Of a DNA stretch of 64,000 nt, positions 1-7,925 are shown piece by piece (the stretch's first letter is position 1; each line of letters opens with the position of its first letter). Source of the stretch: Kingella denitrificans ATCC 33394. Its GTDB lineage: Bacteria > Pseudomonadota > Gammaproteobacteria > Burkholderiales > Neisseriaceae. The stretch covers positions 1,831,249 to 1,895,248 of the forward strand of contig NZ_GL870929.1 of assembly GCF_000190695.1 (NCBI RefSeq), given 5' to 3'. A program made the position numbers and the translations under genes. The notes under the pieces were generated by a model. The model saw nothing but the letters and a program-made list of their open reading frames with translations. It ran no database searches and had not been told where the DNA came from.

Positions 1-1067
1 ATATTGTTTTCTTGATGCAAATAGACGATGACGGTATCCAGCAGCTTGCCCGTGTCGTCCACCACGGCACATTTCACGCCGTTGCGGTAGCCGGGGTCGA
101 GACCCAAAGTGGTCAGCCGTCCGGCGGGCGCAGCGAGCAGCAAGTCTTTGAGATTGCGGGCGAACACGGTAATCGCGTCGGTGTCGGCGGCTTCTTTCAG
201 ACGGCCTAAGGCTTCGAGTTCCAGCGACAAAAAGATTTTTGCGCGCCAAGTCAGGCGCACGGTGTCGCGCAGCCATTTGTGGCCATCTGAAACCTTGAAA
301 CGGCGGGCGATGATTTGCTCGTATTCGCTTTGCTGCGTAATCGGCGTGTCGTCGGGCTGGTATTTGAGCGCGATGTTCAACACGCCTTCGTTGCGGCCGC
401 GCAAAACCGCCAGCGCGCGATGGCTGGGCATGGCGCGGACGGGTTCGCGGTGGTCGAAATAATCGCTGAATTTTTCGCCTTCGGTTTCTTTGCCTTCAAC
501 GACTTGCGCGTGGATTTCGGCTTCGTTCCACAGCTTGTCGCGCAGCGTGCCGATGAGTTCCGCGTCTTCGGCAAACTGCTCCATCAGAATCGCGCGCGCG
601 CCGTCCAGCGCGGCTTTGGCGTCGGGGACGTTTTCGTTCAGGTAGCCCTGCGCGGCGGCTTCCACGTCTTGCGGCTGCTCGGCAAGCAACATATCAGCCA
701 GAGGCTGCAAACCGTGTTCGCGCGCGATTTGCGCTTTGGTGCGGCGTTTGGGCTTGTGGGGCAGATACAGGTCTTCCAGCGCGGTTTTGTTGTCGGCGGC
801 TTCGATTTGCGCCCTGAGGTCGTCTGAAAGTTTGCCTTGTTCTTCAATGTTTTTTAAAACAACGGCTTTGCGCTCTTCCAACTCGCGCAGGTATTGCAGC
901 CGCTCGGCAAGCTGGCGCAGCTGCGTATCGTCCAGCCCGCCCGTGGCTTCCTTGCGGTAGCGGGCGATAAACGGCACGGTCGCACCGTCGTCCAAAAGCT
1001 CGACGGCGGCGGTGATTTGGGCGGCGGTGGCGGAGAGTTCTTGGGAGAGGATTTGGGTGATGTTCAT
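1..1067 (-). CDS. tex: Tex, RNA-binding transcriptional accessory protein (5' part only)
   Basis: The first 355 codons of a Tex homolog run off the left edge of the window, so the C-terminal helix-hairpin-helix and S1 domains are not visible. The protein begins MNITQILSQELS and shows the Tex N-terminal core (VPFIARYRKEATGGLDD near residue 30) and the start of the YqgF/RNase H-like domain (TTLGLDPGYRNG near residue 325). Tex is a conserved cytoplasmic nucleic-acid-binding protein linked to transcription; in Neisseriaceae it is usually essential or strongly conserved. The start is the ATG with AGGACCTCC-like sequence just upstream (complement of ggaggtcct at 1067-1077). Confidence 0.93.
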   Translation of the reverse strand, partial: MNITQILSQELSATAAQITAAVELLDDGATVPFIARYRKEATGGLDDTQLRQLAERLQYLRELEERKAVVLKNIEEQGKLSDDLRAQIEAADNKTALEDLYLPHKPKRRTKAQIAREHGLQPLADMLLAEQPQDVEAAAQGYLNENVPDAKAALDGARAILMEQFAEDAELIGTLRDKLWNEAEIHAQVVEGKETEGEKFSDYFDHREPVRAMPSHRALAVLRGRNEGVLNIALKYQPDDTPITQQSEYEQIIARRFKVSDGHKWLRDTVRLTWRAKIFLSLELEALGRLKEAADTDAITVFARNLKDLLLAAPAGRLTTLGLDPGYRNGVKCAVVDDTGKLLDTVIVYLHQENN

Positions 1068-1122
1068 GGAGGTCCTTTGGATGGGTGCAGGCTGCTTTTG
1101 AGGCTACCTGAAAAAATATATA

Positions 1123-2667
1123 TCAAATTGGGTTGATAAATACGTTTATATCTCCGCGATTGGTCGGAATAACCAGTGCCGCATCTCCGCAATCTTTGCT
1201 TGCGTCATTATTGCACGGTTTGGGAAGGTAGCGCGTCAAACGGGTGTTTTGGAAATTGATTCCGGGAGGGAGTTCGCCGCTGTCGGTCAAAGCTGGATAA
1301 TCTGTATTGCTTTTGCTTTTGTAAGTAAAATCTATATCTGCCAATGCTTCTGATGTATTCCTATCCAAAATCCAGCCGCGAAACACACGATATTCTTCTT
1401 CGACGTTTAAACCTGAGTAATAGTACAAAAATAAAGCATAGTGTTTCGAGCAATAGACAGGAAGCAAATCGCCAGGTGTCTCATTGTGTTGGTTGTGTCT
1501 GCCGTGACTGCGCACAATTTTCAAAATTCTTCCCTGCCATTGAACCGCATCGTGGATTTCAGGGTCTGCCGTATAGGGCTGGGAGGGGCAGGATTGATTG
1601 AAAACTTCTTCCTGCCAAACGTGCTTTTCCCTTCTTATTTCAGGTTTGATTTTTGGATTGAACAGCGCATCCAGGTCGTAGTCCGGATACTTATCGTAGG
1701 TGTCGCGGAAATTTACGGGTGCCTGCCATAGGATTCGGTTGGTGCGTGCATCGGTCAAAACATGTTCAAACTGATTGGGATTGACTAAGCGGGCACGGTA
1801 AATGTAATCCGGCTGCCGTTTTAGGGTTAATTCATACAGGTCAAAAAAATCCCTATGGATAATGAAGCGCCAAGAATAATTGCCGTATTGGAATTTTCTT
1901 GGCAGATCGTAAATAGCAAGAGGTTTGTCTTTACCCGAAACTTCTTTAATGAGCAGGTACATGTTTTCCTGCCCTTCAATCAAATTGCCTTGCAGTTCGA
2001 ATACAGTGTCTGGTGTGATGTTTAAATTTTCGGGCGGCTTGATATAGGGAAGCCCTGAAAAGCGTGCAACGGAAAAGGCGGCAAAAGTCGGCAGGTAGCG
2101 GCGGCGTTCGTCATCATTCGCCCGTTGGTATTGGATATATTTCAATATGAATAAGCCGGATGCAACAGCTGCGAACAGGGCTAGCAATGCCAATGTTGCA
2201 GGCAGCATATATCGGCGGGATTTGAACCTTTCGGGCAGCCATGCCGCACAGGCCAATGCCACCAGCGACATTGCCCAGACAACTGCACCCCAGCCCCATG
2301 CGAAGACAGGAGCATAACTGGGGAGTTCGCTGACCATAACAACCTGAAGAAATACCGATAGACTGGCAAACAACAGCATCAAGATAATGGAAATACGCGG
2401 TGTTTTATTGGCAGACAGTTTGCGAAAGGCATAGTAATAAAAAACATTGGCATAGACCGCCAATCCGGCCAGTCCTGCGCCCAGCCAACCTAGCGGCAGC
2501 CCCACCAAGAGTACGAATATGCCCAGCCATAGGGAATTTTCTTCATCAATATAAAAAGCGGGCAAAGGCAGGGATATCAGCCATAAAATAAGGGACAGGC
2601 GCAACAGCGGGCGCGTAGGCGGTGTCTGTTTGCTCTCAACCTTGTCAGTAGGAGGCCTGTGTTTCAT
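1123..2667 (-). CDS. Polytopic membrane protein with large C-terminal soluble domain, unknown function
   Basis: A 514-residue protein that I do not recognise. About five hydrophobic segments occupy the first 190 residues (around 22-40, 46-75, 92-112, 118-145 and 155-175), followed by about 320 mostly polar residues with aromatic-rich stretches and four cysteines near the C-terminus. The topology suggests an inner-membrane anchor with an exposed domain. It stands alone on the minus strand between tex and the Slam locus, and a DUS lies between it and tex. The ATG is followed by a charged N-terminus, so no cleavable signal is expected. The function is unknown. Confidence 0.75.
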   Translation of the reverse strand: MKHRPPTDKVESKQTPPTRPLLRLSLILWLISLPLPAFYIDEENSLWLGIFVLLVGLPLGWLGAGLAGLAVYANVFYYYAFRKLSANKTPRISIILMLLFASLSVFLQVVMVSELPSYAPVFAWGWGAVVWAMSLVALACAAWLPERFKSRRYMLPATLALLALFAAVASGLFILKYIQYQRANDDERRRYLPTFAAFSVARFSGLPYIKPPENLNITPDTVFELQGNLIEGQENMYLLIKEVSGKDKPLAIYDLPRKFQYGNYSWRFIIHRDFFDLYELTLKRQPDYIYRARLVNPNQFEHVLTDARTNRILWQAPVNFRDTYDKYPDYDLDALFNPKIKPEIRREKHVWQEEVFNQSCPSQPYTADPEIHDAVQWQGRILKIVRSHGRHNQHNETPGDLLPVYCSKHYALFLYYYSGLNVEEEYRVFRGWILDRNTSEALADIDFTYKSKSNTDYPALTDSGELPPGINFQNTRLTRYLPKPCNNDASKDCGDAALVIPTNRGDINVFINPI

Positions 2668-2812
2668 TGTATTTTCTCCTTATGTTCATGCTTCCCGAGA
2701 TTATCGTTTCAATGCGTCCAATTCAGCAATATCTTCCGCCTGCCGCTTAATATTTCCAACCTGCAACCCTGTTGATTTTACTGTAACCGACAAAGTGCAG
2801 GCTGCTTTTTCA

Positions 2813-4222
2813 TCAGAACTGCTTGAATACATCCAAAAACACGCGGTGGTTGTTATAGCGGTAATAGAAATGGTTGCTGTGGATGTGCGACCAGGTCCAG
2901 TTCAGGCGCGGGGTGAAGCCTTTCCAGGAGAGGCGGCTGTGCGACAGCGCCAGGCGGGTGAAGTATTCGGTGTCGCGGCGCTGGATATTGAAGATGTCGG
3001 GGCCGCGGTAGTTTCTGCGCTGCACGCTGATGTTGAGCGATGTGGCGAAGGCGCGGCTGCTGCCCCAGTGGCGCGTCCAGCCGCCGTGCAGGCTGCTTTT
3101 GCGGTATGCGTCCGACAGGTCTTTGGCGTTTTCCTGCCCGCCGCCGATGCCCATCACGAAATATTGCTGCGGCGATGTGCGGTAGAGCAGGGTGAGCGAA
3201 CCGGTGTGGCTGGTGCCGTTGAGGAAGGTGCGCTCGTTGTGTTGTTTGTAGCCGGACTGCCAGGCGGCATACATTTGCCAATTCGGCGACAGGGTGCGCG
3301 AATAGTGGATGCTGCCGCCGAATTGGCGGGAAAAGGGTTCGGTGCCGTACCAGCGTTGTTCGTAAAACGGGGCGGCATAGATTTCCTGCCGTGCGTCGCG
3401 CCACACGGGGCCGGCTTCGGCGCGGGCGACCAAGTCGTCGTAATCATGTGCATCCCAGTAAAATTTGCCGTAGAGGGCAGCCTGCACGCGTGCCGCCCAG
3501 TGGCCTTTGACGGGCGTGGTTTTCTGTGCCGAAAATTCGTAGCCGATGCCGTGCGCGGATTGGGGTTCGTTAAACTGCCATGCGCCGTAGGTGCGCTGTT
3601 CGGGGGCGCGCGCCACGTTGTTGTCTTGCAGGTAATAGGCGTTGCCGCTGAATTGCCAGGCGCGTTCTCGGTTCAGGTATTGTTCGTATTGGTCGAGGTA
3701 TTGGGCGACGGGGGCGGGCAGTTCGGGCGTTTGCCGGATTCGGGCGATTTCGGCGGCGGCTTCGCGCTGTTTGCCGTTTTGCGATTGGGTTAGCGCCAGT
3801 TGCAGGCGCACGGGGGAAAATTCGGGGTTTCTTTCCAGAATTTGGCGCAGTTTTTGTTCGGCGGCGTCATGGCGGCCGTCTGCGCGTAGGAGGATGGCTT
3901 CGGCATATTCTGCCAACACGGGGTCTTGCTGTTCGGCAGGCAGCCTGCGGTAAAGCGGCAGCAGGAAGCGGATATTGTCGGTGTTTTGCTGGCCCACGGC
4001 GGTGTCCAAGGCATTGAGCAGTAGTGCAGGCTGCTGCAAAAGCTGCTCTTCGCTCATTTGGACGGGGGCTTGTGGTTCGGGTGCAGGCTGCTTTTCGGTG
4101 TCCTGCACGTGTTCCCGAATGCTGTTTTGGTTTAAATCGGGAATGGGGTTGAGCGGTGTGCCGACAGGCGCGGCAGACACGGCGGATGCGGCGGCGAGCA
4201 GAAGAAAAGGAATGTAACGCAT
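2813..4222 (-). CDS. Slam-type surface lipoprotein assembly modulator (TPR plus DUF560 barrel)
   Basis: Slam proteins are outer-membrane beta-barrels that move particular lipoproteins to the cell surface in Neisseria and relatives. This 469-residue protein has a signal peptide (MRYIPFLLLAAASAVSA), an N-terminal helical region with TPR-like repeats (about residues 60-190) and an aromatic-rich barrel from about residue 195 to a terminal Phe (DVFKQF), as expected for the DUF560 barrel. An upstream GTG at 4258 is in frame, but the ATG at 4222 gives a clean signal peptide and is preferred. Two TbpB-like lipoprotein genes lie directly upstream on the same strand, the usual arrangement of a Slam gene with its substrates. 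A hairpin terminator at 4246-4279 separates them, so slam may have its own promoter or depend on read-through. Confidence 0.88.
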   Translation of the reverse strand: MRYIPFLLLAAASAVSAAPVGTPLNPIPDLNQNSIREHVQDTEKQPAPEPQAPVQMSEEQLLQQPALLLNALDTAVGQQNTDNIRFLLPLYRRLPAEQQDPVLAEYAEAILLRADGRHDAAEQKLRQILERNPEFSPVRLQLALTQSQNGKQREAAAEIARIRQTPELPAPVAQYLDQYEQYLNRERAWQFSGNAYYLQDNNVARAPEQRTYGAWQFNEPQSAHGIGYEFSAQKTTPVKGHWAARVQAALYGKFYWDAHDYDDLVARAEAGPVWRDARQEIYAAPFYEQRWYGTEPFSRQFGGSIHYSRTLSPNWQMYAAWQSGYKQHNERTFLNGTSHTGSLTLLYRTSPQQYFVMGIGGGQENAKDLSDAYRKSSLHGGWTRHWGSSRAFATSLNISVQRRNYRGPDIFNIQRRDTEYFTRLALSHSRLSWKGFTPRLNWTWSHIHSNHFYYRYNNHRVFLDVFKQF

Positions 4223-4245
4223 TGGGAAATGAAGGTGTCTGAAAA

Positions 4246-4279
4246 TAAAAAAGCCCACCTGGCGGCTGCAAAGTGGGCT
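4246..4279 (-). terminator. Rho-independent terminator after lipoprotein gene A
   Basis: On the minus strand AGCCCAC pairs with GTGGGCT around a 14-base loop and is followed by a run of T. It lies 17 bases after the stop of the upstream lipoprotein gene and before slam. A second, near-identical copy lies at 5428-5461. Confidence 0.8.
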
Positions 4280-4295
4280 GCTTTCTGATTAAAGA

Positions 4296-5147
4296 TTATC
4301 GTTTTGCGCCAAACGAACCGACAACGGATTTGCCGTTTGAGGTGCCGTTATACACACCGCCCAATTCGGCAGCGTTCGGGCCGTAGAAATTGCCGCTCAT
4401 ATTAACGCCATTGTGCGCGCCGCTGAAAGCTGCGCCGCTGATGGTACCGCGCAAATCCGCGCTGTATGCATCGTTGGTCACCGTACCGCTAATGGTTTTC
4501 GAGCCAAAATCCACGTTGAATGTGGAAGTGCCTCGCTCATAGAGATTGCCGGTGGACGAACCGAGAGACAGGCCGTTGTATACCGCTGTGCCGGTGGTCG
4601 GCATATTGGTGGTAACCTGACCCATGGAGAATAAATAATTAGTTGGGGTAGCCTGCGCCCCGTTTGCGATTTCAGCATCGGTTTTATCCAGCCCGAAATA
4701 AGCACCGAAGCGAGAATAGCTCAATCCGCTGTCGGATGCGATGATTCTGGTTCCGCTCGAGAGCATAGTGATGTCGGTAAACGCTCCCGTTGAAATGTTT
4801 GGGTATTTCACGGTAATGGTTTTGGAGCCGACTTGGATTTCGTCTAACGTATTGCTGTTGAACGATTGCGCTGTAGCTGTATGCGCACGGTTGCTTGGAG
4901 CCGTCAAATTCACGCCTTTGTATTGTGCGGAAGGCGTGGGAGTTGGAGTTGGAGTCGGAGTCGGAGTCGGAGTCGGGGTCGGGGTTGGGGTTGGGGTTGG
5001 AGTTGGAGTTGGAGTTGGAGTCGGGTTGAGAGTAGGGTTAGACGATGACGAAGAGGTGGTTATACCGCTTCCGCCATTGCCGCCACATGCAGCGAGGCTC
5101 AAAATAACAGCCAATACAGCACCTGTTTTAATGGGAGATTTTGTCAT
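4296..5147 (-). CDS. TbpB-like surface lipoprotein, probable Slam substrate (copy A)
   Basis: A 283-residue lipoprotein with lipobox LSLAAC-GG (Cys about residue 20), a flexible linker of about 15 Pro-Thr dipeptides (about residues 40-70) and a C-terminal single beta-barrel. It ends in a form of the GxFYGPNAAELGGVYN...GSFGAKR signature shared by TbpB, HpuA, fHbp and related Slam-dependent lipoproteins. The start is the ATG with AAGGA seven bases upstream; the longer open frame has no signal peptide. The linker is encoded by GTTGGA/GTCGGA hexamers, so its length can vary without frameshift. It lies upstream of slam. The ligand (transferrin, haemoglobin, complement factor or other) cannot be told from sequence. 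Confidence 0.85.
   Translation of the reverse strand: MTKSPIKTGAVLAVILSLAACGGNGGSGITTSSSSSNPTLNPTPTPTPTPTPTPTPTPTPTPTPTPTPTPTPSAQYKGVNLTAPSNRAHTATAQSFNSNTLDEIQVGSKTITVKYPNISTGAFTDITMLSSGTRIIASDSGLSYSRFGAYFGLDKTDAEIANGAQATPTNYLFSMGQVTTNMPTTGTAVYNGLSLGSSTGNLYERGTSTFNVDFGSKTISGTVTNDAYSADLRGTISGAAFSGAHNGVNMSGNFYGPNAAELGGVYNGTSNGKSVVGSFGAKR
4936..5025 (-). repeat. Hexanucleotide tandem repeat encoding the Pro-Thr linker
   Basis: About fifteen tandem six-base units of the form GTNGGN (plus strand) encode the Pro-Thr linker of lipoprotein copy A. Copy B at the same place has only an irregular Pro/Ser/Arg/Ala version. Slippage would change linker length in steps of two residues while keeping the frame. 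Confidence 0.85.
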
Positions 5148-5208
5148 GATAATTCCTTTTGAATGTTTTTCAGATGAGTGAAAACAACAACTTTTGTAAC
5201 GTGGCGAA

Positions 5209-5227
5209 TTGTAACATATTTTTACAA
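5209..5227 (-). promoter_or_regulatory. 19-bp palindrome TTGTAA-N7-TTACAA upstream of lipoprotein A
   Basis: A perfect inverted repeat lies 62-80 bases upstream of the ATG. On the minus strand its right arm overlaps an extended -10 (TGTTACAAT), so a bound protein would cover the promoter. The same 19 bases occur upstream of copy B at 6346-6364. It looks like an operator; I cannot assign it to Fur, Zur or another known regulator. Confidence 0.55.
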
Positions 5228-5300
5228 ATGAACCGTGTAGGGCAGTGTGAATGGAGGTGCAGGCTGCTTTTGCGTTGCAGTGGCACAACAGGGCAGGGAG

Positions 5301-5350
5301 TTATTTTTTTAACGTAAAATACACGGCGTCCAAAATGCAGGTAGAACTCA
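5301..5350 (-). pseudogene. Fossil of the 3' end of the DMT-family gene
   Basis: On the minus strand this stretch still reads SSTCILDAVYFTLKK-stop. It matches the C-terminus SFACVLGAVYFAFKK-stop of the intact gene at 6436-6780. It marks the right end of the duplicated unit that produced lipoprotein copies A and B. Confidence 0.8.
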
Positions 5351-5357
5351 TAAATAT

Positions 5358-5404
5358 AGCGTGGCGGATGCGGTGGCGAGCAGAAGAAAAGGAATGTATC
5401 ACAT
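5358..5404 (-). pseudogene. Fossil of the slam signal-peptide region
   Basis: Starting at the ATG at 5404 the minus strand reads M-stop-YIPFLLLATASA, a decayed copy of the intact slam start MRYIPFLLLAAASA. It is followed by the same spacer and terminator found between slam and copy A. It marks the left end of the duplicated unit. Confidence 0.8.
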
Positions 5405-5427
5405 TGGGAAATAAAGGTTTATGAAAA

Positions 5428-5461
5428 TAAAAAAGCCCACCTGGCGGCTGCAAAGTGGGCT
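5428..5461 (-). terminator. Rho-independent terminator after lipoprotein gene B
   Basis: The same AGCCCAC/GTGGGCT stem and T-run as at 4246-4279, located 16 bases beyond the stop of copy B. It was carried along in the duplication. Confidence 0.8.
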
Positions 5462-5477
5462 ATTTTCTAATTAACGA

Positions 5478-6284
5478 TTATCGTTTTGCGCCAAACGAAC
5501 CGACAACGGATCTTCCGTTTGAGGTGCCGTTATACACACCGCCCAATTCGGCAGCGTTCGGGCCGTAGAAATTACCGCTCATATTAACGCCGTTGTGCGC
5601 GCCGCTGAACGATGCTCCGCTGATGGTACCGCGCAAATCTATGCTGTATGCAGCGTTGGTCACCGCTCCGCTAATGGTTTTCGCACCAAAATTCACATTG
5701 AATCGGGATGTACCTCGATCGTAAGTGTTGCCGGTGGACGAACCGAGAGACAGGCCGTTGTATACCGCTGTGCCGGTGGTCGGCATATTGGTGGTCACCT
5801 GGCCCATGGAGAATACTTTGTTGGTTTGAGTGGAACGGGATCCATTTGCAATTTCGGCATCGGTTTTATCAGCGCCGAAATAAGCACCGAAACGCGAATA
5901 GCTCAATGAACCGTCTGATGAGGTAACGTTTTGGTTTCTCGTGTTAAATGTGCCGAATGTTCCGGCTGAAATGCCCGGGTATTTCACGGTAACGGTTCTG
6001 GAACCCACTTGGATTTCGTTCAACGTATTGCTGTTGTAGGCTTGCGCGTGGGCAGTATGTGCTTGGTTGCTGCCTGCGGTCAGATGCACACCTTGATATT
6101 GTGCGGAAGGAGCGGGAGCAGGGCTTGGCGTTGGACGCGGAGATGGCGCCGGTGTTGGACGTGGTGTCGGAGTGGGCGTTGACGATGAAGAGGTGGTCAC
6201 GCTGCTTCCGCCGCCACCGCCACATGCAGCGAGGCTCAAAATAGCAGCCAATACGGCACCGATTTTAATGGGGGATTTTGTCAT
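5478..6284 (-). CDS. TbpB-like surface lipoprotein, probable Slam substrate (copy B)
   Basis: A 268-residue paralog of copy A. It shares the signal peptide (MTKSPIK.GAVLA.ILSLAAC), the start context AAGGAATCATC-ATG and nearly the whole C-terminal barrel, including the terminal VVGSFGAKR. The linker (about residues 38-62) is Pro-rich but irregular (TPTPTPRPTPAPSPRPTP), and the barrel centre differs by scattered substitutions, which suggests diversification after duplication. It is read towards copy A and slam, with its own terminator and its own upstream palindrome. The ligand is unknown. Confidence 0.85.
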   Translation of the reverse strand: MTKSPIKIGAVLAAILSLAACGGGGGSSVTTSSSSTPTPTPRPTPAPSPRPTPSPAPAPSAQYQGVHLTAGSNQAHTAHAQAYNSNTLNEIQVGSRTVTVKYPGISAGTFGTFNTRNQNVTSSDGSLSYSRFGAYFGADKTDAEIANGSRSTQTNKVFSMGQVTTNMPTTGTAVYNGLSLGSSTGNTYDRGTSRFNVNFGAKTISGAVTNAAYSIDLRGTISGASFSGAHNGVNMSGNFYGPNAAELGGVYNGTSNGRSVVGSFGAKR

Positions 6285-6345
6285 GATGATTCCTTTTAAA
6301 TGGTTTTTCAGATATGTGTAAACAACTGCTTTGTAAAGCGGTGGA

Positions 6346-6364
6346 TTGTAACATATTTTTACAA
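6346..6364 (-). promoter_or_regulatory. 19-bp palindrome TTGTAA-N7-TTACAA upstream of lipoprotein B
   Basis: Identical to the site at 5209-5227 and at the same distance from the gene start. It overlaps the same extended -10 sequence. Copies A and B should therefore respond to the same signal. Confidence 0.55.
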
Positions 6365-6435
6365 ATGAACCGTGTGGGGCGGTGTGAATGGGGGTGCAGG
6401 CTGCTTTTGCGTTGCAGTGGCACAACAGGGCAGGA

Positions 6436-6780
6436 TTATTTTTTAAACGCGAAATACACGGCACCCAAAACGCAGGCAAAGCTCAGTAAATAATTCAGTG
6501 TGATTTTTTCGTTTAAATACAGCGCGGCAAACAGGGCGAATACGCAGAGTGTTATCACTTCCTGCATGATTTTGAGCTGGAAGGGCTTGATGCCCCATTG
6601 CGCGCCGAAATGATTGGCGGGGACGACGAGGCAGTATTCCAACAGGGCAATGCCCCAGCTGATCAGGATAATCTGCCACAACGGCAGCGGCGCGGCGGCG
6701 GGTTTGATGTGCCAATACCACGCAAACGTCATGATGAGGTTGGACAGGGCGAGCAGGGCGATGACGATGAGGATGTGCAT
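6436..6780 (-). CDS. DMT family protein (DUF486-type small membrane protein)
   Basis: A 114-residue protein with four hydrophobic segments (about 1-20, 33-52, 70-90 and 95-112) and the motifs FAWYWHIK and LEYCLVVPANHFGAQWG typical of the DUF486 group of the drug/metabolite transporter clan. It probably sits in the inner membrane; the substrate is unknown. It is transcribed towards the lipoprotein genes. A decayed copy of its 3' end lies at 5301-5350. Confidence 0.8.
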   Translation of the reverse strand: MHILIVIALLALSNLIMTFAWYWHIKPAAAPLPLWQIILISWGIALLEYCLVVPANHFGAQWGIKPFQLKIMQEVITLCVFALFAALYLNEKITLNYLLSFACVLGAVYFAFKK

Positions 6781-6898
6781 AGGAATGTGCTTTCACCGAA
6801 GTCGTAAGGAGAAATGGTGTGAGCATACAATGCCTTGCGGATGCCGTAAATAAAAAATGCAGACTGCCCGAAAGCAGCCTGCACTTTGTTTTGCAGAT

Positions 6899-7813
6899 TT
6901 ATTTTGCAGCGGATGCGCCTGCCGGAGCGGAAGCGGCCGCTTGGGCTTGTGCCTGCGCCTTTTGGAGTTCTTCCAATTGGGCTTTTTGTGCAGCCTGCAT
7001 TTGCTCTATCATTTTGGTACCTTCGCCTTTGCGCACGGCATTGACTTTGATGTCGAACACTAAAACGGAACCGGCAGGGATTTTCGGGCTGGGCGATGCG
7101 TTGCCGTATGCCAAATCGGCCGGGATGTACAGTGTGTATTCGCCGCCTTGTTTCATCAGTTGCAGGCCTTCAATCCAGCCTTTAATCACGGTGTTGTCCA
7201 CCACGGGCACATCGAAATCTTTGCCGCCTTTGTTGGAGTCGAACACTTCGCCGTTGGTCAGGCGGCCTTCATATTGCACGCTGACCAAGTCGCCTTTGGC
7301 AATGGCGGCACCCGTGCCTTCTTTTTTCACGCTGTATTGCAGGCCTGAAGCGGTGGTTTGCACGCCTTCTTTGGATTTGTTGGCTTCCAGCCATTGTTTG
7401 CCTGCGGCAGCAGTGGCTTCGGCTTCTTTGGCGGCGGCAGCCTGCATTTTTTCGGTAACGGCTGTCATAACGGCTTGCACTTGCTCAGGCGTCATTTTGG
7501 AAGGTGTGCCGGCCATTTGGTCTTCAATGGCGGCAAAAAGCGCGTCTTTGTCAATGGTAATGCCGCTTTTTTTCAGGCCGGCCAAATCCAATTGGGTCGA
7601 GATTTCATAGCCCAGCATGTAGCTCAACTGTTTTTCCGTGCCTTCCAAGCCGGCAGGTGCGGAAGCGGTGGCAGAAGTACCGGCGGAAGAAGCTGCGGCA
7701 GAAGAAGCTGCGGCAGTGCCGCTGGCGGCTGATTTGCTGGTATTGGCTTGCTGGTTGCAGGCTGCCAGCGCAAACAGGGCTGTCAGGCTCAATGCGAGAA
7801 CCGATTTTTTCAT
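6899..7813 (-). CDS. fkpA: FKBP-type peptidyl-prolyl isomerase lipoprotein (FkpA/Mip-like)
   Basis: A 304-residue periplasmic or surface-anchored peptidyl-prolyl isomerase. The signal peptide MKKSVLALSLTALFALAAC-N carries a lipobox. An Ala/Ser-rich linker is followed by an N-terminal helical dimerisation domain (about residues 55-150) and a C-terminal FKBP domain (about 160-265) with the GDLVSVQYEGRLTNGEVFDS and ADLAYGN motifs. An Ala/Gln-rich tail of about 40 residues is longer than usual. The family folds envelope proteins and includes macrophage infectivity potentiators. The ATG at 7813 is chosen for the signal peptide. It diverges from prmB across a 112-base gap with overlapping promoters. 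Confidence 0.92.
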   Translation of the reverse strand: MKKSVLALSLTALFALAACNQQANTSKSAASGTAAASSAAASSAGTSATASAPAGLEGTEKQLSYMLGYEISTQLDLAGLKKSGITIDKDALFAAIEDQMAGTPSKMTPEQVQAVMTAVTEKMQAAAAKEAEATAAAGKQWLEANKSKEGVQTTASGLQYSVKKEGTGAAIAKGDLVSVQYEGRLTNGEVFDSNKGGKDFDVPVVDNTVIKGWIEGLQLMKQGGEYTLYIPADLAYGNASPSPKIPAGSVLVFDIKVNAVRKGEGTKMIEQMQAAQKAQLEELQKAQAQAQAAASAPAGASAAK

Positions 7814-7856
7814 GTGATAAAACCTCGTAGATAAAAACAAAAGATAAAACGTGCTG

Positions 7857-7884
7857 ATTATAACGTTTTTTGCCTTCATAACAA
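7857..7884 (-). promoter_or_regulatory. Sigma-70 promoter for the FKBP gene
   Basis: On the minus strand TTGTTA and a consensus TATAAT are separated by 16 bases, about 44 bases before the fkpA start. It overlaps the opposite-facing prmB promoter. Confidence 0.6.
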
Positions 7885-7897
7885 AAGCAGTTATAAT
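7870..7897 (+). promoter_or_regulatory. Sigma-70 promoter for prmB
   Basis: TTGCCT at 7870-7875 and a consensus TATAAT at 7892-7897 are separated by 16 bases, about 28 bases before the prmB ATG. It overlaps the fkpA promoter, so polymerase can occupy only one at a time. Confidence 0.6.
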
Positions 7898-7925
7898 CCG
7901 ATTTTTCATTTGCTTACAAAATACC

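Noticed and set aside
2630..3793. A 387-codon plus-strand frame overlapping the slam gene
   Set aside because: It lies opposite slam, which has a signal peptide and family features; the plus-strand frame has no recognisable start or domain and is a GC-rich shadow.
4741..5181. A Val-Gly repeat protein opposite lipoprotein A
   Set aside because: The Val-Gly run is only the complement of the Pro-Thr repeat; there is no ribosome site or domain.
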